From Microbacterium sp. K24 (GTDB taxonomy: Bacteria; Actinomycetota; Actinomycetes; Actinomycetales; Microbacteriaceae), in assembly GCF_004794465.1 (NCBI RefSeq), contig NZ_SSDJ01000057.1:1-54661 (forward strand): a DNA stretch of 54,661 nucleotides, given 5' to 3'. Both the position numbers and the translations under genes were made by a program. Under the pieces are notes generated by a model that saw only the letters and a list, made by a program, of their open reading frames with translations, was not told where the DNA came from and did not search any database. This document shows positions 16,651 through 25,900 of the stretch, piece after piece (the stretch's first letter is position 1; every line of letters begins with the position of its first letter).

Positions 16651-18176
16651 CAGAACAGCCCCTTCGGCGCGTCGGCGCCCTCGAGCAACCCGGCCTTCGC
16701 GACGATCGACAGCTCGCCGACCTCGGCGGCGGTCAGCTCGGGAAGGCGCTGCACGAGCGCGAGGAAGCGCTCGATCTCGGCGGGCTCGAGCACGGGCTCT
16801 GCGAGCAGCCGGAACTTCGCGATGTAGTTCTCGCGCGCGAACGGCCGGGCGCCGAGCGGGTGCGCGTCGGCCACTGCGATCTCGTCGACCACGGTCGTCC
16901 CGTCGGTCAGCTGGAACTCGACGCGGCCACCGAACGCCTTCACGTCGGGGTCCTCGGAGTGGTAGCGGCGAGTCCACTCGGCATCCTCGGCCGTGGTGAT
17001 CTTGTGCCACAGCTCGACGGTGTCGGGGCGTGCCGCGCGCGCCGGGGCGTAGGAGTCGACGTGGTGCCAGCCGCCGTCCTGCAGCGCGACGGCGAAGATG
17101 TACGGGATGGAGTGGTCGAGCGTCTCGCGCGATGCCGTCGGGTCGTACTTCTGCGGGTCGTTCGCCCCCGAGCCGATCACGTAGTGGGTGTGGTGGCTGG
17201 TGTGCAGCACGATCGAGGCGATGTTCGCGGGGTCGCGCAGCGCCGGGTTCTCGGTGCCGAGCTTGCGGGCGAGGTCGATCCAGGCCTGCGCCTGGTACTC
17301 GGCCGAGTGCTCCTTCGTGTACGAGTCGAGGATCGCGCGCTTCGGCTCGCCGGCCGCGGGCAGCGGCACCTCGTAGGCGGCGTCCTTGCCGTCGAGCATC
17401 CAGGCGATCACGCCGTCTTCGCCTTCGTAGATCGGCGCGGGGCTGGTCTGCCCGCGCATCGCCCGGTCGACCGCCTCGACGGCCATCTTGCCGGCGAAGG
17501 CCGGGGCGTGCGCCTTCCATGTCGAGATCTCGCCCTTGCGGCTCTGCCGCGTGGCGGTGGTGGTGTGCAGGCCTTGACCGACCGCCTGATAGATCGTCTC
17601 GACGTCGAGGCCGAGGAGCGTGCCGATGCCGGCCGCTGCCGACGGGCCGAGGTGCGCGACGTGGTCGATCTTGTGCTTGTGCAGGCAGATCGCGCGCACG
17701 AGGTCCATCTGGATCTCGTAGCCGGTGGCGATGCCGCGCACGAGTGCCCGGCCGTCCTTGCCGGTGTGCTGTGCGACGGCGAGGATCGGCGGGATGTTGT
17801 CTCCCGGGTGCGAGTACTCCGCGGCGAGGAACGTGTCGTGGTAGTCGAGCTCGCGCACGGCGACGCCGTTCGCCCAGGCCGCCCACTCGGGGCTCGTGCG
17901 GCGGTCGAGCGCGGCGCCGAAAAGGTTGGCCCCGACGCCGCCGGTGGAGACCGGGTGGCTGAACGCCTGTGCACGGGCCGCGTCGATCGGCGCACGGGTG
18001 AGGGATGCCGCGGCGACGGAGGCGTTGTCGATGATGCGGTTGATGATCATGTCGACGACGGGCTGCTCGACCTCGACCGGGTCGGCGGCGACCTCGGCGA
18101 TCTTCCAGGCGAGCTGTTCTTCGCGGGCGAGGTTCTCGTCGCTGCGGTGGACGCGGACGTGGTGCGTGACGGTCAT
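16650..18176 (-). CDS. prpD: 2-Methylcitrate dehydratase
   Basis: 508 residues, MmgE/PrpD family, length and N-terminus ([20 protein letters not shown]) typical for actinobacterial PrpD. Segments such as [24 protein letters not shown] and [33 protein letters not shown] are characteristic of the family. It dehydrates 2-methylcitrate to cis-aconitate-type product in the cytosol. ATG 18176 has AAGGACAG upstream and overlaps the gntR stop by four bases. No separate methylaconitate isomerase or aconitase gene is present in the operon. Confidence 0.95.
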   Translation of the reverse strand: MTVTHHVRVHRSDENLAREEQLAWKIAEVAADPVEVEQPVVDMIINRIIDNASVAAASLTRAPIDAARAQAFSHPVSTGGVGANLFGAALDRRTSPEWAAWANGVAVRELDYHDTFLAAEYSHPGDNIPPILAVAQHTGKDGRALVRGIATGYEIQMDLVRAICLHKHKIDHVAHLGPSAAAGIGTLLGLDVETIYQAVGQGLHTTTATRQSRKGEISTWKAHAPAFAGKMAVEAVDRAMRGQTSPAPIYEGEDGVIAWMLDGKDAAYEVPLPAAGEPKRAILDSYTKEHSAEYQAQAWIDLARKLGTENPALRDPANIASIVLHTSHHTHYVIGSGANDPQKYDPTASRETLDHSIPYIFAVALQDGGWHHVDSYAPARAARPDTVELWHKITTAEDAEWTRRYHSEDPDVKAFGGRVEFQLTDGTTVVDEIAVADAHPLGARPFARENYIAKFRLLAEPVLEPAEIERFLALVQRLPELTAAEVGELSIVAKAGLLEGADAPKGLF

Positions 18177-18832
18177 TTCTGTCCTTCGTTCAGGGTCTCG
18201 AGGATGCCGGTGAGCGCGTTGTGCAGGTGCACATGCGTGGCGTGGGCGGCGAGGTCGCCGTCGCGGGCGGCGAGCGCCTGCGCGATGGTGCGGTGCTCGG
18301 CGGCGGATGCCGCGAGCCGCGCCGGCTTGTCGCGCGCCATCCGCCGCACGCGCACGAGGTGGGTGCGCACGGTGCGGAGGGCGGAGGCGATGTAGTCGTT
18401 GGCGACGGCCGCGTCGAGCGCCGCGTCGAAGCGGGCGATGAGTGCGTAGTAGGCGTCACGCCCTTCGGCGGCGGTGAGATCGACATGGGCGAACTCGTCG
18501 GCGAGCGCGGCGAACAGCGCGGCATCGCCGCGGGTCGCGGCGAGACGGGCGGAGGTCTCCTCGAGCGCGCGGCGGATCTCGAACAGGGAGCGGATGTCGT
18601 CGGCATCCAGGTCCGCCACGACGGTGACCCGGGGCGACTGCTGCACGACGAGGCCGTCGGCGATCAGGCGGCGGAGCGCCTCGCGCATGGGGGTGCGGCT
18701 GACTCCGAGTCGGGCCGCCTGTTCGACCTCGCCGAGCACGGCACCCGACGGGAGATCACCGGATTGGATGCCGTCGAGCAGAGCCATATATGCGCGATCA
18801 CTCGCGGACGTGCGCTCGACGGAGAGGCTCAT
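18173..18832 (-). CDS. GntR-family regulator (FCD-type) of the methylcitrate operon
   Basis: 219 residues. The winged helix ([46 protein letters not shown]) occupies about 11-60, followed by an all-helical FCD ligand domain whose metal-binding histidine region is in [18 protein letters not shown]. It is the first gene of the gntR-prpDBC operon. Two GTATAC sites lie within 70 bases upstream. The ATG is six bases from a TACACT -10 that overlaps the nearer site, so the mRNA may be leaderless and the protein would repress its own operon. Likely effector is a methylcitrate-cycle intermediate (inference). Confidence 0.92.
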   Translation of the reverse strand: MSLSVERTSASDRAYMALLDGIQSGDLPSGAVLGEVEQAARLGVSRTPMREALRRLIADGLVVQQSPRVTVVADLDADDIRSLFEIRRALEETSARLAATRGDAALFAALADEFAHVDLTAAEGRDAYYALIARFDAALDAAVANDYIASALRTVRTHLVRVRRMARDKPARLAASAAEHRTIAQALAARDGDLAAHATHVHLHNALTGILETLNEGQK

Positions 18833-18840
18833 TCCCCCAG

Positions 18841-18900
18841 TGTATACATAAACGGGATATCACAGCCCGCGTCACGTCCGAGAGTATTCCCTCGTATACA
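18841..18900. promoter_or_regulatory. Two GTATAC operators of the prp operon
   Basis: TGTATACA (18841-18848) is a perfect palindrome and CGTATACA (18893-18900) repeats its core 52 bases away, about five helical turns. The first overlaps the -10 of the gntR-prp operon. TGTATACA-type palindromes are usual for FCD GntR proteins. Confidence 0.7.
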
Positions 18901-18969
18901 TTCGTCGCGTCCGGTACCGCGGCCACGCTGAAAGCATGAGCCTGCGGTCGAGGCCGGCGGCTCCGTCGC

Positions 18970-19041
18970 TTCGGAGGAGATCAGCGCTTCGGAGGTCCGA
19001 TCGGGCGCGATCCGCCCTCCCGAGTGCAGATCTCCTCCGAA
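18970..19041. repeat. Intergenic inverted repeat (TTCGGAGGAGATC arms)
   Basis: Perfect 13-base arms TTCGGAGGAGATC (18970-18982) and GATCTCCTCCGAA (19029-19041), with a further internal GCTTCGGAGG copy at 18987-18996. It fills most of the 260-base gap between the prp operon and the EamA gene; nothing else coding is seen there. Confidence 0.65.
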
Positions 19042-19092
19042 CCGGCGGGCGGATGACGGCGAATCACCGAGCGGATGCCGCGCGGCTGCCGA

Positions 19093-20085
19093 TCACGGAC
19101 GAGCGGCGGAGGCATCCGGCAGGGGCTCGACGAACTCGGCGGGGGCGGGCGGCACCGGCTCGCCGAGCTTCACCACGACGACACCGGCGAGCACGAGCGC
19201 GCCGCCGAGGGCCTGCAGTGGGCCGGGCACCTGTCCGAGCAGCAGCCACCCGAACAGCAGGGCGGCCACGACCTCGGCGAGCGCGACGAAGGAGGCGAGG
19301 CGCGATCCCAGCATCCGGGTCGAGGCGATGCCGAGGAAGTACGCGACCGCCGTCGCGAGCACTCCCATCGCGAGCACCGGCACGAACCACGGCAGGCTGC
19401 CGAATCGGTAGGCGATGTCGTCGGTGCTCCAGGCGATCGGCAGCACGCCGACGGCGCCCGCGATGGTCAGACCGACGGCCCCGAGCAGCAGGCCGCTGCC
19501 GGCCAGCGCCAGCGGAGGGAGCCCGGTGTCGGCACGGGCCGACAGCACGAAGTACGCCGCCGCGCCGACCATGGCTCCGAGAGCCCAGAGGATGCCGGCG
19601 CCGTTCACCGTCGCCCCCGTGAGGATGTCGAGCATGAGCACGAGGCCGACGAAGGCGATCGCCGCGCCGAGCACGCTGCGCCGACTCGGCCGCTCGCCGC
19701 GACGGACCCAGAGCCAGAGGATCACCGCGACCGGCGCCGTGTACTCGATGAGCAGCGCGATGCCGACATCCATCACGGCCACCGCCTGGAAGTAGAAGAG
19801 CTGCGTGGCCGTCACGGCGAGGAGTCCGTAGGCGGCGATCATGCCGGCGTTCTTCCGGAGCAGACCCCAGCGACCGCGCAACGACAGGATGGTCGGGATC
19901 AGCAGCACCAGAGCTGCGACCCAGATGCGTGCGGTGACCGCGGCGCCGGGCGTCCAACCCGCATCGATGAGACCTCGAGCCCATCCGCCGGACATCCCGA
20001 AGGCGAAGGCGGCGCCGATCGCGAGCGGCAGCCCGAGGCGGACGTTGCGCGCACCCAGCGAGACGTCATTGGTCACAGTGCTCAT
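19093..20085 (-). CDS. EamA-family (DMT) transporter
   Basis: 330 residues with ten hydrophobic segments arranged as two EamA repeats. The first half starts LGLPLAIGAAFAFGMSGGWARGL and includes LLAVTATQLFYFQAVAVMDVGIALLIEYTAPVAV; the second contains FVALAEVVAALLFGWLLLGQVPGPLQALGGALVLAGVVVV, the classic last two helices. It is an inner-membrane exporter or importer of small metabolites, often amino acids; substrate unknown. ATG 20085 begins just before the first helix. The proline-rich C-terminal tail is cytosolic. It is divergent from the CGNR gene with only 39 bases between, so the two may be co-regulated. Confidence 0.9.
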   Translation of the reverse strand: MSTVTNDVSLGARNVRLGLPLAIGAAFAFGMSGGWARGLIDAGWTPGAAVTARIWVAALVLLIPTILSLRGRWGLLRKNAGMIAAYGLLAVTATQLFYFQAVAVMDVGIALLIEYTAPVAVILWLWVRRGERPSRRSVLGAAIAFVGLVLMLDILTGATVNGAGILWALGAMVGAAAYFVLSARADTGLPPLALAGSGLLLGAVGLTIAGAVGVLPIAWSTDDIAYRFGSLPWFVPVLAMGVLATAVAYFLGIASTRMLGSRLASFVALAEVVAALLFGWLLLGQVPGPLQALGGALVLAGVVVVKLGEPVPPAPAEFVEPLPDASAARP

Positions 20086-20124
20086 GGGATGTGACGCTAC
20101 GCGCATCGGATGTAAGATGTCAAC

Positions 20125-20661
20125 ATGATCTTCACCGATGACACGGAAGAGGCCCTCCGCTCGGCCGTCTGGCTCGTGAACTCGGCGGAGGATCCCGAGA
20201 CACTGGCCGACCTCGCCGACTACGAGGGGTTCCTCACGGAGTTCCCGTATACCGGGCGCATCGACCGGGACGAGGCGGAGCTGGCCTCCCTCCAGGCGCT
20301 GCGGCCGCGACTGCGCGCCATGCTCCTCGCATCCCGCGACGACATGGTGATCCGAGTGAACGACGCGCTCGACGAGAGCACGCTCACCCCGCACCTCGTC
20401 CGGCACGATGACACGGACTGGCACCTGCACGCGGTCGCCGACGACAACCCTCTCGCCGAACGCGTGCTGATCGAGACGGCGATGGCCCTGATCGACGTCA
20501 TCCGCGCCGACGAGGGCTCCCGCATCACCGTCTGCGACGACGACACCTGCGAGGCGCTCGCCCTCGACCTCTCGCGCAATCGCTCGAAGCGCTACTGCTC
20601 GGCGACCTGCGCCAACCGCAACGCGGTCGCCGCGTACCGCGCCCGCCGCTCCGAGGCCTGA
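20125..20661 (+). CDS. CGNR zinc-finger / ABATE-domain protein
   Basis: 178 residues. The N-terminal domain (LRSAVWLVNS...LADLADYEGFL) resembles the ABATE stress-response regulator domain. The C-terminus carries a zinc finger with Cys137, Cys142, Cys158 and Cys162 (VCDDDTC ... RYCSATCANR); the usual CGNR is here CANR. Such proteins are putative transcription factors. The start lies six bases after a good -10 (TAAGAT, 20113-20118), so translation is probably leaderless. It is divergent from the EamA transporter, which it may control (inference). Confidence 0.85.
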   Translation: MIFTDDTEEALRSAVWLVNSAEDPETLADLADYEGFLTEFPYTGRIDRDEAELASLQALRPRLRAMLLASRDDMVIRVNDALDESTLTPHLVRHDDTDWHLHAVADDNPLAERVLIETAMALIDVIRADEGSRITVCDDDTCEALALDLSRNRSKRYCSATCANRNAVAAYRARRSEA

Positions 20662-20700
20662 CGCCCCGGCATCCGCGCCTCCGCCCTCGCACCACCCACC

Positions 20701-20720
20701 CGCGCACCGCGCCGTGCGCG
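20701..20720. terminator. Small GC hairpin after the CGNR gene
   Basis: CGCGCAC (20701-20707) and GTGCGCG (20714-20720) form a 7-pair stem with a 6-base loop, 40 bases after the CGNR stop. No T-tract, so a weak candidate. Confidence 0.4.
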
Positions 20721-20736
20721 GATGCGCAGCGTGCCC

Positions 20737-20785
20737 TGGACGCGAACCTGTCATCACAGGTACACTCAACTTGTCATTACAGGTT
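20737..20785 (+). promoter_or_regulatory. Promoter with two GntR (HutC-type) operators, six-gene sugar operon
   Basis: Operators AACCTGTCATCACAGGTA (20745-20762) and AACTTGTCATTACAGGTT (20768-20785) are spaced 23 bases centre to centre. A -35-like TGGACG (20737-20742) and -10 TACACT (20761-20766), spacer 18, place the first site inside the promoter and the second just downstream. The same operator occurs at 30056-30073 and 39859-39903. Confidence 0.75.
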
Positions 20786-20819
20786 GCGCAGCGCCGCAGC
20801 ATCCTCGCAAGGAGCACCG

Positions 20820-21395
20820 ATGCCCGAGTTCCACACCCCGCCGATCTCTCCCCTGGCGATCGCCTTCGATGCGGAGAAGCTCACGCTCTCCCCGGAGGGG
20901 CCGACCCTCACCCGGCGGATGTCCGACCTCGAAGGCCTCTTCCTCGACGCCGACGCCTGGGCTGCCGCCGCACAGGGCGAGAACCCGGTCGTCTACACCG
21001 TCGTCAGCTCCCCCGTGCCCGAGATCGACCGCGAACTCCCCCAGTCGATCACCACGATCATGCCGGGCGACACGTCCGGCGAGCTGTGGATGACCAAGGG
21101 GCACCAGCATCCGAACCACCAGGGCGAGATCTACCTCGCGCTGAAGGGCCGCGGCGGACTGCTCATGTTCGACGGCGAGCGCACCGAATGGCTCGACATG
21201 CTGCCCGGGACCATCGGCTACATCCCGCCGGGCTGGGCGCACCGCTCGGTCAACACGGGCGACGAGCCCTACGCGTTCCTGGCCGTCTACCCCGGCGGTG
21301 CCGGGCACGACTACAGCTGGGTGCTGGAGCACGGCATGGGCTCGCGCGCCTACCGCGCGGCAGAGGGCGTCGACCTGCGCCCCTACGCCGGATAG
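20820..21395 (+). CDS. Cupin-type sugar-phosphate isomerase (PGI cupin family)
   Basis: 191 residues, single cupin barrel of the archaeal-type phosphoglucose isomerase family. The metal ligands are visible: His95 and His97 in KGHQHPNHQGEIY, Glu103, and His141 in PPGWAHRSVN, spaced as in Pyrococcus PGI (88/90/97/136). It probably interconverts an aldose and ketose phosphate in the cytosol; glucose-6-phosphate/fructose-6-phosphate is the family reaction, but in this operon another sugar phosphate is quite possible. ATG 20820 has AAGGAG upstream. First gene of a six-gene operon behind a two-operator promoter. Confidence 0.85.
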   Translation: MPEFHTPPISPLAIAFDAEKLTLSPEGPTLTRRMSDLEGLFLDADAWAAAAQGENPVVYTVVSSPVPEIDRELPQSITTIMPGDTSGELWMTKGHQHPNHQGEIYLALKGRGGLLMFDGERTEWLDMLPGTIGYIPPGWAHRSVNTGDEPYAFLAVYPGGAGHDYSWVLEHGMGSRAYRAAEGVDLRPYAG

Positions 21396-21403
21396 GCCCG
21401 ACC

Positions 21404-22894
21404 ATGCTGATCGCGCACGACCTCGGAACCACCGGCAACAAGGCGTCTCTCCACCACGACGACGGCCGTCTCGTCGCCTCGGTCACCGTTCCCTACCCCG
21501 CGCACTTCGCCGCGGGCGGCATCGCCGAGCAGGATCCGCACGACTGGTGGAACGCGGTCGTCGCCGCGACCCGCGACCTGATCGCCCGCACCGAGACCGC
21601 CCCGGCCGATGTCGCCGGCCTCGTCGTCAGCGGGCAGATGATGGGCGCGGTGCTGCTCGACGCCGACGGAGAGCCGGCGCGTCCCGCCATCATCTGGGCC
21701 GATACCCGTGCCGGCGCTCAGCAGCGCGAGCTCGAAGCCGCTCTGGGCGCCGAGCATGCGTACGGGATCCTCGGGCACCGACTCAACCCGACCTACTCCC
21801 TCGAGAAGGTCATGTGGGTGCGCGACAACGAGCCCGAGACGTGGGCGCGCGTGCGCCGGGTGTGCGTGGCGAAGGACTTCATCGTGCTGCGCCTCACCGG
21901 ACGCCTCGCGACCGACCGCTCCGACGCCTCGGGCACCAACGCCTACGATCAGGCCACCGGCACCTGGTCGCACGAGGTGCTGCAGGCGGCACGCCTCGAC
22001 CCCGCCCTGTTCCCTGAGATCCTCGACTCGACCGCGATCGCGGGAGCGCTGACGGATGCCGCCGCCGAAGCTCTCGGACTGCCGACGAGCGTGCGCGTGG
22101 TCATGGGCGGCGGCGACGGTCCGATGGCCGCCGTCGGCTCCGGCGTGGTCGCTCCCGAGGACGGCGCCTACGTCTGCCTCGGCACCTCATCGTGGATCTC
22201 GTTCGCCGCGGATCAGCCGCTGCACGACCCGGCGATGCGCACCTTCACGTTCGACAACGTCGTGCCGGGCTCGTTCGTCCCGACCGCGACGATGCAGGCG
22301 GGTGGCGCCTCCGTGCAGTGGATCGCCGAAGCCCTCTCCCCCGACCCCGCCCACCCCGAGACCGGTCGCCTGATCGCCGAGGCCTCGGGCGACGTCGACA
22401 CCGACGACCTCTACTTCCTCCCCTACCTGCTCGGCGAGCGCTCTCCGCTGTGGGACCCCGACGCTCGTGGCGCCTTCGTCGGCATCGCACGCCACCACAC
22501 CCGGGAGCACCTGGTGCGGGCGGTGCTCGAGGGCACGGCGTACAACCTGCTCACCTGCATCCAGGCGTTCCGCGCGTCCGGCGCCGTGATCGATCGCATC
22601 GACGCCGTCGGCGGGGGCGCGCAGAGCGACGTGTACCTGTCGGTGCTCGCCGACGTCTGGGGCGTGCCGGTCCGCCGGCGCACGATCGTCGAAGAGGCGA
22701 ACAGCCTCGGCGCGGCGATCACGGGTGCGGTGGGTCTCGGGCTCGCCGACTTCTCGGCCGCGCGCGCGCTCAGCGAGGTCACCGCCGAGTTCACGCCGGA
22801 TGCCGGGCGTCACGCCGTGTATGCGGAGCGCCACGCCCGCTTCACCGACGCGTACACCGCGCTCGCCCCCTGGTTCGCGGGGCGGCCGAGCTGA
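21404..22894 (+). CDS. FGGY-family carbohydrate kinase (xylulokinase-like)
   Basis: 496 residues, the FGGY length. The N-terminal lobe begins LIAHDLGTTGNKASL (phosphate-1 motif); GQMMGAVLLDADGEPARPAIIWADTRA marks the substrate domain. The C-terminal lobe has VVMGGGDGPMAAVGSGVV, the catalytic-Asp region, then CLGTSSWISF and the adenosine motif DAVGGGAQSDVYLSVLADVWGVPV. It should phosphorylate a ketose, polyol or sugar acid. Nearest well-known relatives by motif are xylulokinases, but substrate cannot be fixed from sequence. The start lies eight bases after the cupin stop with weak SD; the stop overlaps the next start (TGATG). Confidence 0.9.
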   Translation: MLIAHDLGTTGNKASLHHDDGRLVASVTVPYPAHFAAGGIAEQDPHDWWNAVVAATRDLIARTETAPADVAGLVVSGQMMGAVLLDADGEPARPAIIWADTRAGAQQRELEAALGAEHAYGILGHRLNPTYSLEKVMWVRDNEPETWARVRRVCVAKDFIVLRLTGRLATDRSDASGTNAYDQATGTWSHEVLQAARLDPALFPEILDSTAIAGALTDAAAEALGLPTSVRVVMGGGDGPMAAVGSGVVAPEDGAYVCLGTSSWISFAADQPLHDPAMRTFTFDNVVPGSFVPTATMQAGGASVQWIAEALSPDPAHPETGRLIAEASGDVDTDDLYFLPYLLGERSPLWDPDARGAFVGIARHHTREHLVRAVLEGTAYNLLTCIQAFRASGAVIDRIDAVGGGAQSDVYLSVLADVWGVPVRRRTIVEEANSLGAAITGAVGLGLADFSAARALSEVTAEFTPDAGRHAVYAERHARFTDAYTALAPWFAGRPS

Positions 22895-23847
22895 TGGGCG
22901 TGATCCTCGTCACGAGCCGGTCGTTCTCCGACGGCGACCTCGACCTCGTCGCACGGGCCGCACAGGCGGGGCACCGCATCCTGCGCGGACCCGCCCACCA
23001 CGACCTCGACGAGCTGCGCTCGCTGCTGCACGGCGCCGACGCGTGGATCGCCGGCACCGGGCCGATCACCGACGCGCACCTCGATGCGGCGCCGAAGCTG
23101 AAAGTCATCGCCCGGTACGGCGTCGGCACCGAGGCCGTCGATCTGGAGGCGGCCCGGCGTCGCGGCATCCCGGTCACGAACACTCCCGGCGCCAACGCGG
23201 ATGCCGTCGCCGACCACGCCACAGGTCTCATGCTGGCCGCACTGCGCTTCGTCCCCGACGGCGACCGCCGTGTCCGCGACGGCGATTGGGGCGTGCGTCG
23301 CGGACGCGAACTGGGAGCGGCCGTCGTCGGCATCGTGGGCTTCGGCCGCATCGGCCAGGGCGTCGCAAAGCGCCTGAGCGGATTCGGTCCGCGCGTCGTC
23401 GCCGCCGACCCCTTCCTGTCGGCGGAGCTGATCCGCGCGAACGGTGCGGAGCCGATCGACGTCGACGAGCTGTTCCGCGTCGCCGACGTCATCACTCTGC
23501 ACGCCCCGGGGGGCCAGCTGCTCGTCGACGCGGGGCGCCTCGCCCACATGCGTCGCGGCACCGCCCTGGTGAACACCGCCCGCGGCGATCTCGTCGACGA
23601 GTCCGCGCTCGCGGAGGCTCTGCGCGACGGCATCCTGTCCGCCTACGCCGCCGATACGCTCGACGGCGACACCGCCGCTCAGGCCAGCCCGCTGCTCGAT
23701 CCGGTCCTCGCCGACCGGGTGATCGTCACCCCGCATCTCGGCGCGCAGACCACGCAGGCCGTCGACAACATGGGTTCGCTCTCGCTCGACGACGTGATCG
23801 CCGTGCTCAAGGGCGCCGAGCCCGCCCACCCCGTGATCGCCCGCTAG
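22894..23847 (+). CDS. D-isomer-specific 2-hydroxyacid dehydrogenase
   Basis: 317 residues, PGDH-like. The nucleotide-binding loop GIVGFGRIGQGVAKRL (about 146-161) lies inside a split substrate domain. The catalytic Arg is in VNTARGDLVDE and the His in VTPHLGAQTTQA. The position normally holding the catalytic Glu (LDVFExEP) reads ADTLDGD, so Asp or another acid must substitute. It would interconvert a 2-hydroxy acid and a 2-oxo acid with NAD(P). In the operon it may oxidise a sugar acid made by the lactonase three genes downstream (inference). Translationally coupled to the kinase gene. Confidence 0.88.
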   Translation: MGVILVTSRSFSDGDLDLVARAAQAGHRILRGPAHHDLDELRSLLHGADAWIAGTGPITDAHLDAAPKLKVIARYGVGTEAVDLEAARRRGIPVTNTPGANADAVADHATGLMLAALRFVPDGDRRVRDGDWGVRRGRELGAAVVGIVGFGRIGQGVAKRLSGFGPRVVAADPFLSAELIRANGAEPIDVDELFRVADVITLHAPGGQLLVDAGRLAHMRRGTALVNTARGDLVDESALAEALRDGILSAYAADTLDGDTAAQASPLLDPVLADRVIVTPHLGAQTTQAVDNMGSLSLDDVIAVLKGAEPAHPVIAR

Positions 23848-23855
23848 GAGACCCG

Positions 23856-24815
23856 ATGACCTCGTCCCTCACCACAGATCCTGTCGCCCCCGCGACGACA
23901 CAGGCCGACTACATGGGCTTCGTCGGCGTCACGACCGCGTCGTCGTCGATCATGAAGGTGTTCCCGCTCTGGGCCGACATCCTGGGCCTCCCGACCCGCA
24001 CCCTGATCGGCCACGACCTGCCGATGGACGCCGACCCGGCGCAGTACCGCGCGATGGTCGAGCAGATCCGCGACGACCCGCACCACCGCGGCGCCCTCGT
24101 CACCACGCACAAGATGAACGTGTACGCGGCGGCATCCGATCTCTTCGACGAACTCGACCCGTTCGCGGTGTCGTGCGCCGAGATCTCGAGCATCTCGAAG
24201 CGCGGTCCGCTGCTGTCGGGCCGGGCGAAGGATCCGATCACGGTCGACCTGGCGCTGAACGACTTCCTGCCCGCGGACCACTTCGCCCGCACGGGAGCCG
24301 AGGTCGTCATCCTCGGGGCCGGCGGCTCGGGGACGGCCCTCAGCTGGGCGCTCGCGGAGCGCGCCGACGCGCCCGCCCGCATCACCGTGACGGCACGCTC
24401 GCAGGACAAGCTCGACCACCTGCGCGAGGTGCACCGCCAGCACGGCACGCGCGAGGGACTGATCGACTACGTGGTCACCGAGACGCCGGAAGACGCGGAT
24501 GCCGTGGTCGCGGCAGCCCCCGCCGGGTCAGTGATCGCGAACGCCACGGGGCTCGGCAAGGACCGCCCGGGCTCTCCGCTGACCGACGCGGTCGTGTTCC
24601 CCGAGGGCGCGTACGCGTGGGAGTTCAACTACCGCGGATCGCTCGAGTTCCTCCACCAGGCGCGGGCGCAGGCGGCCGAGCAGCCGTTGCACGTCGTCGA
24701 CGGCTGGCGCTACTTCATCCACGGCTGGTCGCAGGTGGTGGCCGACGTGTTCGAGCTCGACCTCACCCCCGACGTGGTCGAGCAGCTCGCCGAGGCCGCG
24801 GAGTCGGTGCGCTGA
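23856..24815 (+). CDS. Shikimate-dehydrogenase-like oxidoreductase
   Basis: 319 residues, longer than AroE (about 270). The C-terminal half has the Rossmann loop VVILGAGGSGTALSWAL, and the N-terminal half keeps the catalytic-Lys motif as ALVTTHKMNVY (compare VTxPHK). The shikimate-binding SxS motif is changed to TTASSSIMKVF, and an extra segment SSISKRGPLLSGRAKDPITVDLALNDFL replaces the usual NTDxxG region. So the fold and catalytic Lys look conserved while the substrate pocket is remodelled. Placed between a 2-hydroxyacid dehydrogenase and a lactonase in a sugar operon, it probably oxidises a carbohydrate derivative, not shikimate. ATG 23856 follows TAGGAGACCCG, whose GGAG is the likely SD. 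Confidence 0.82.
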   Translation: MTSSLTTDPVAPATTQADYMGFVGVTTASSSIMKVFPLWADILGLPTRTLIGHDLPMDADPAQYRAMVEQIRDDPHHRGALVTTHKMNVYAAASDLFDELDPFAVSCAEISSISKRGPLLSGRAKDPITVDLALNDFLPADHFARTGAEVVILGAGGSGTALSWALAERADAPARITVTARSQDKLDHLREVHRQHGTREGLIDYVVTETPEDADAVVAAAPAGSVIANATGLGKDRPGSPLTDAVVFPEGAYAWEFNYRGSLEFLHQARAQAAEQPLHVVDGWRYFIHGWSQVVADVFELDLTPDVVEQLAEAAESVR

Positions 24816-25783
24816 TGCCCGTCGTCCGCACGGTGCTCGGCGACGTCGAGCCGGCGGCACTCGGGCGCGTGAACTACCACGAGCACCTGTTCCAGGTGTC
24901 GCCGCTGCTGCCCGGTGACGAGCTCGACGACGAGGCGGCCTCGGGGGCGGAGGCCGGGCTCCTCAAGGGGAGCGGCTTCGCGACGATGGTCGACGCGACC
25001 CCGTTCGGCCTCGCCCGCGATCCCGCCGCCCTGGCACGGATCAGCACGGCGACCGGCCTGCACATCGTCGCGACCACGGGCCGGCACCGCGAGGCGCACT
25101 ACGGCGCCGACCACCCGATGCAGGTCTGGAGCGCGGATCGTCTGGCGGCGCTGTTCGTCTCGGACATCACCCGAGGGATGCCGGAGTCCGACGCCGCCGT
25201 GTTCGAGACGCCGGAGGTGCAGGCGGCCGTGGCTCCGGGCGGCATCCCCGTGCGCGCCGGGATGCTGAAGGGCGGAGCCGACTACTGGCGCATCAGCCCC
25301 TTCGAGCGCACGACCCTGCTCGCGGTCGCGGCGGCCCACCGCGAGACCGGTGCGCCCGTGATGGTGCACCTCGAATTCTGCACCGCCGCGCACGAGGTGC
25401 TCGATCTGCTGGGGGCCGAGGGCGTGGCCTCCGACCGCGTGGTGCTCGCGCACGCCGACCGCGATCCGGATCCGGGGCTGCACGTCTCGCTCGCCGAACG
25501 CGGCGCGTACCTCGGGTACGACGGCTTCGCACGGCCGCGAACGCGCTCGGATGCCGAGCTGCTCGTGCTGACGGCCTCCGTCGTCGAGCGCGGCGCCGGA
25601 GACCGTGTCTTACTGGGCGGCGACGTCGCGCGGCGCAGCCGATATATCGCGTACGGAGGGATGCCGGGACTCGCCTACCTGGGCGAGCGCTACCTGCCGC
25701 GACTGCGCGACCTCGTCGGCGAGGACGCCGTCGACCGGATGCTGGTCGCCAACCCCGCCCGCCTGCTCGCGCTCTCGGCCTGA
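24815..25783 (+). CDS. Phosphotriesterase-family lactonase
   Basis: 322 residues, amidohydrolase TIM barrel of the PTE-like group. The binuclear metal site can be traced: His22 and His24 (NYHEHLF), Lys152 as the carboxylated lysine (RAGMLKGGADY), His185 (VMVHLEF), His213 (VLAHADRDPD) and Asp270 (LLGGDVARR). Bacterial members in sugar operons are known lactonases, some acting on phosphorylated furanose lactones. With a kinase and dehydrogenases in the same operon, hydrolysis of a (phospho)aldonolactone is the best guess; it is inference. Start overlaps the preceding stop (TGATG). Confidence 0.88.
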   Translation: MPVVRTVLGDVEPAALGRVNYHEHLFQVSPLLPGDELDDEAASGAEAGLLKGSGFATMVDATPFGLARDPAALARISTATGLHIVATTGRHREAHYGADHPMQVWSADRLAALFVSDITRGMPESDAAVFETPEVQAAVAPGGIPVRAGMLKGGADYWRISPFERTTLLAVAAAHRETGAPVMVHLEFCTAAHEVLDLLGAEGVASDRVVLAHADRDPDPGLHVSLAERGAYLGYDGFARPRTRSDAELLVLTASVVERGAGDRVLLGGDVARRSRYIAYGGMPGLAYLGERYLPRLRDLVGEDAVDRMLVANPARLLALSA

Positions 25784-25900
25784 GTCGCGGCATCCGCCCG
25801 CCGTCGGGAGGAGTTCTCTCCCGTGGGAGGAGACTGGACCCCACAGCATCCGCCCGACGACGAGATCTCCGCCCGAACCGCATCCACCCGAGGAGCCCCC

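Noticed and set aside
20103..20113. GCATCGGATGT resembling the FCD-GntR (fucose) operator, before the CGNR gene
   Set aside because: One mismatch in an 11-base site that overlaps the -10, and no functional link to fucose; probably chance given the frequency of GCATC/GGATG words.
25800..25900. Possible small gene or regulatory RNA in the gap before the ABM gene
   Set aside because: Only a GGAGGAG-rich short inverted repeat is seen; no start codon with SD leads to a convincing product.
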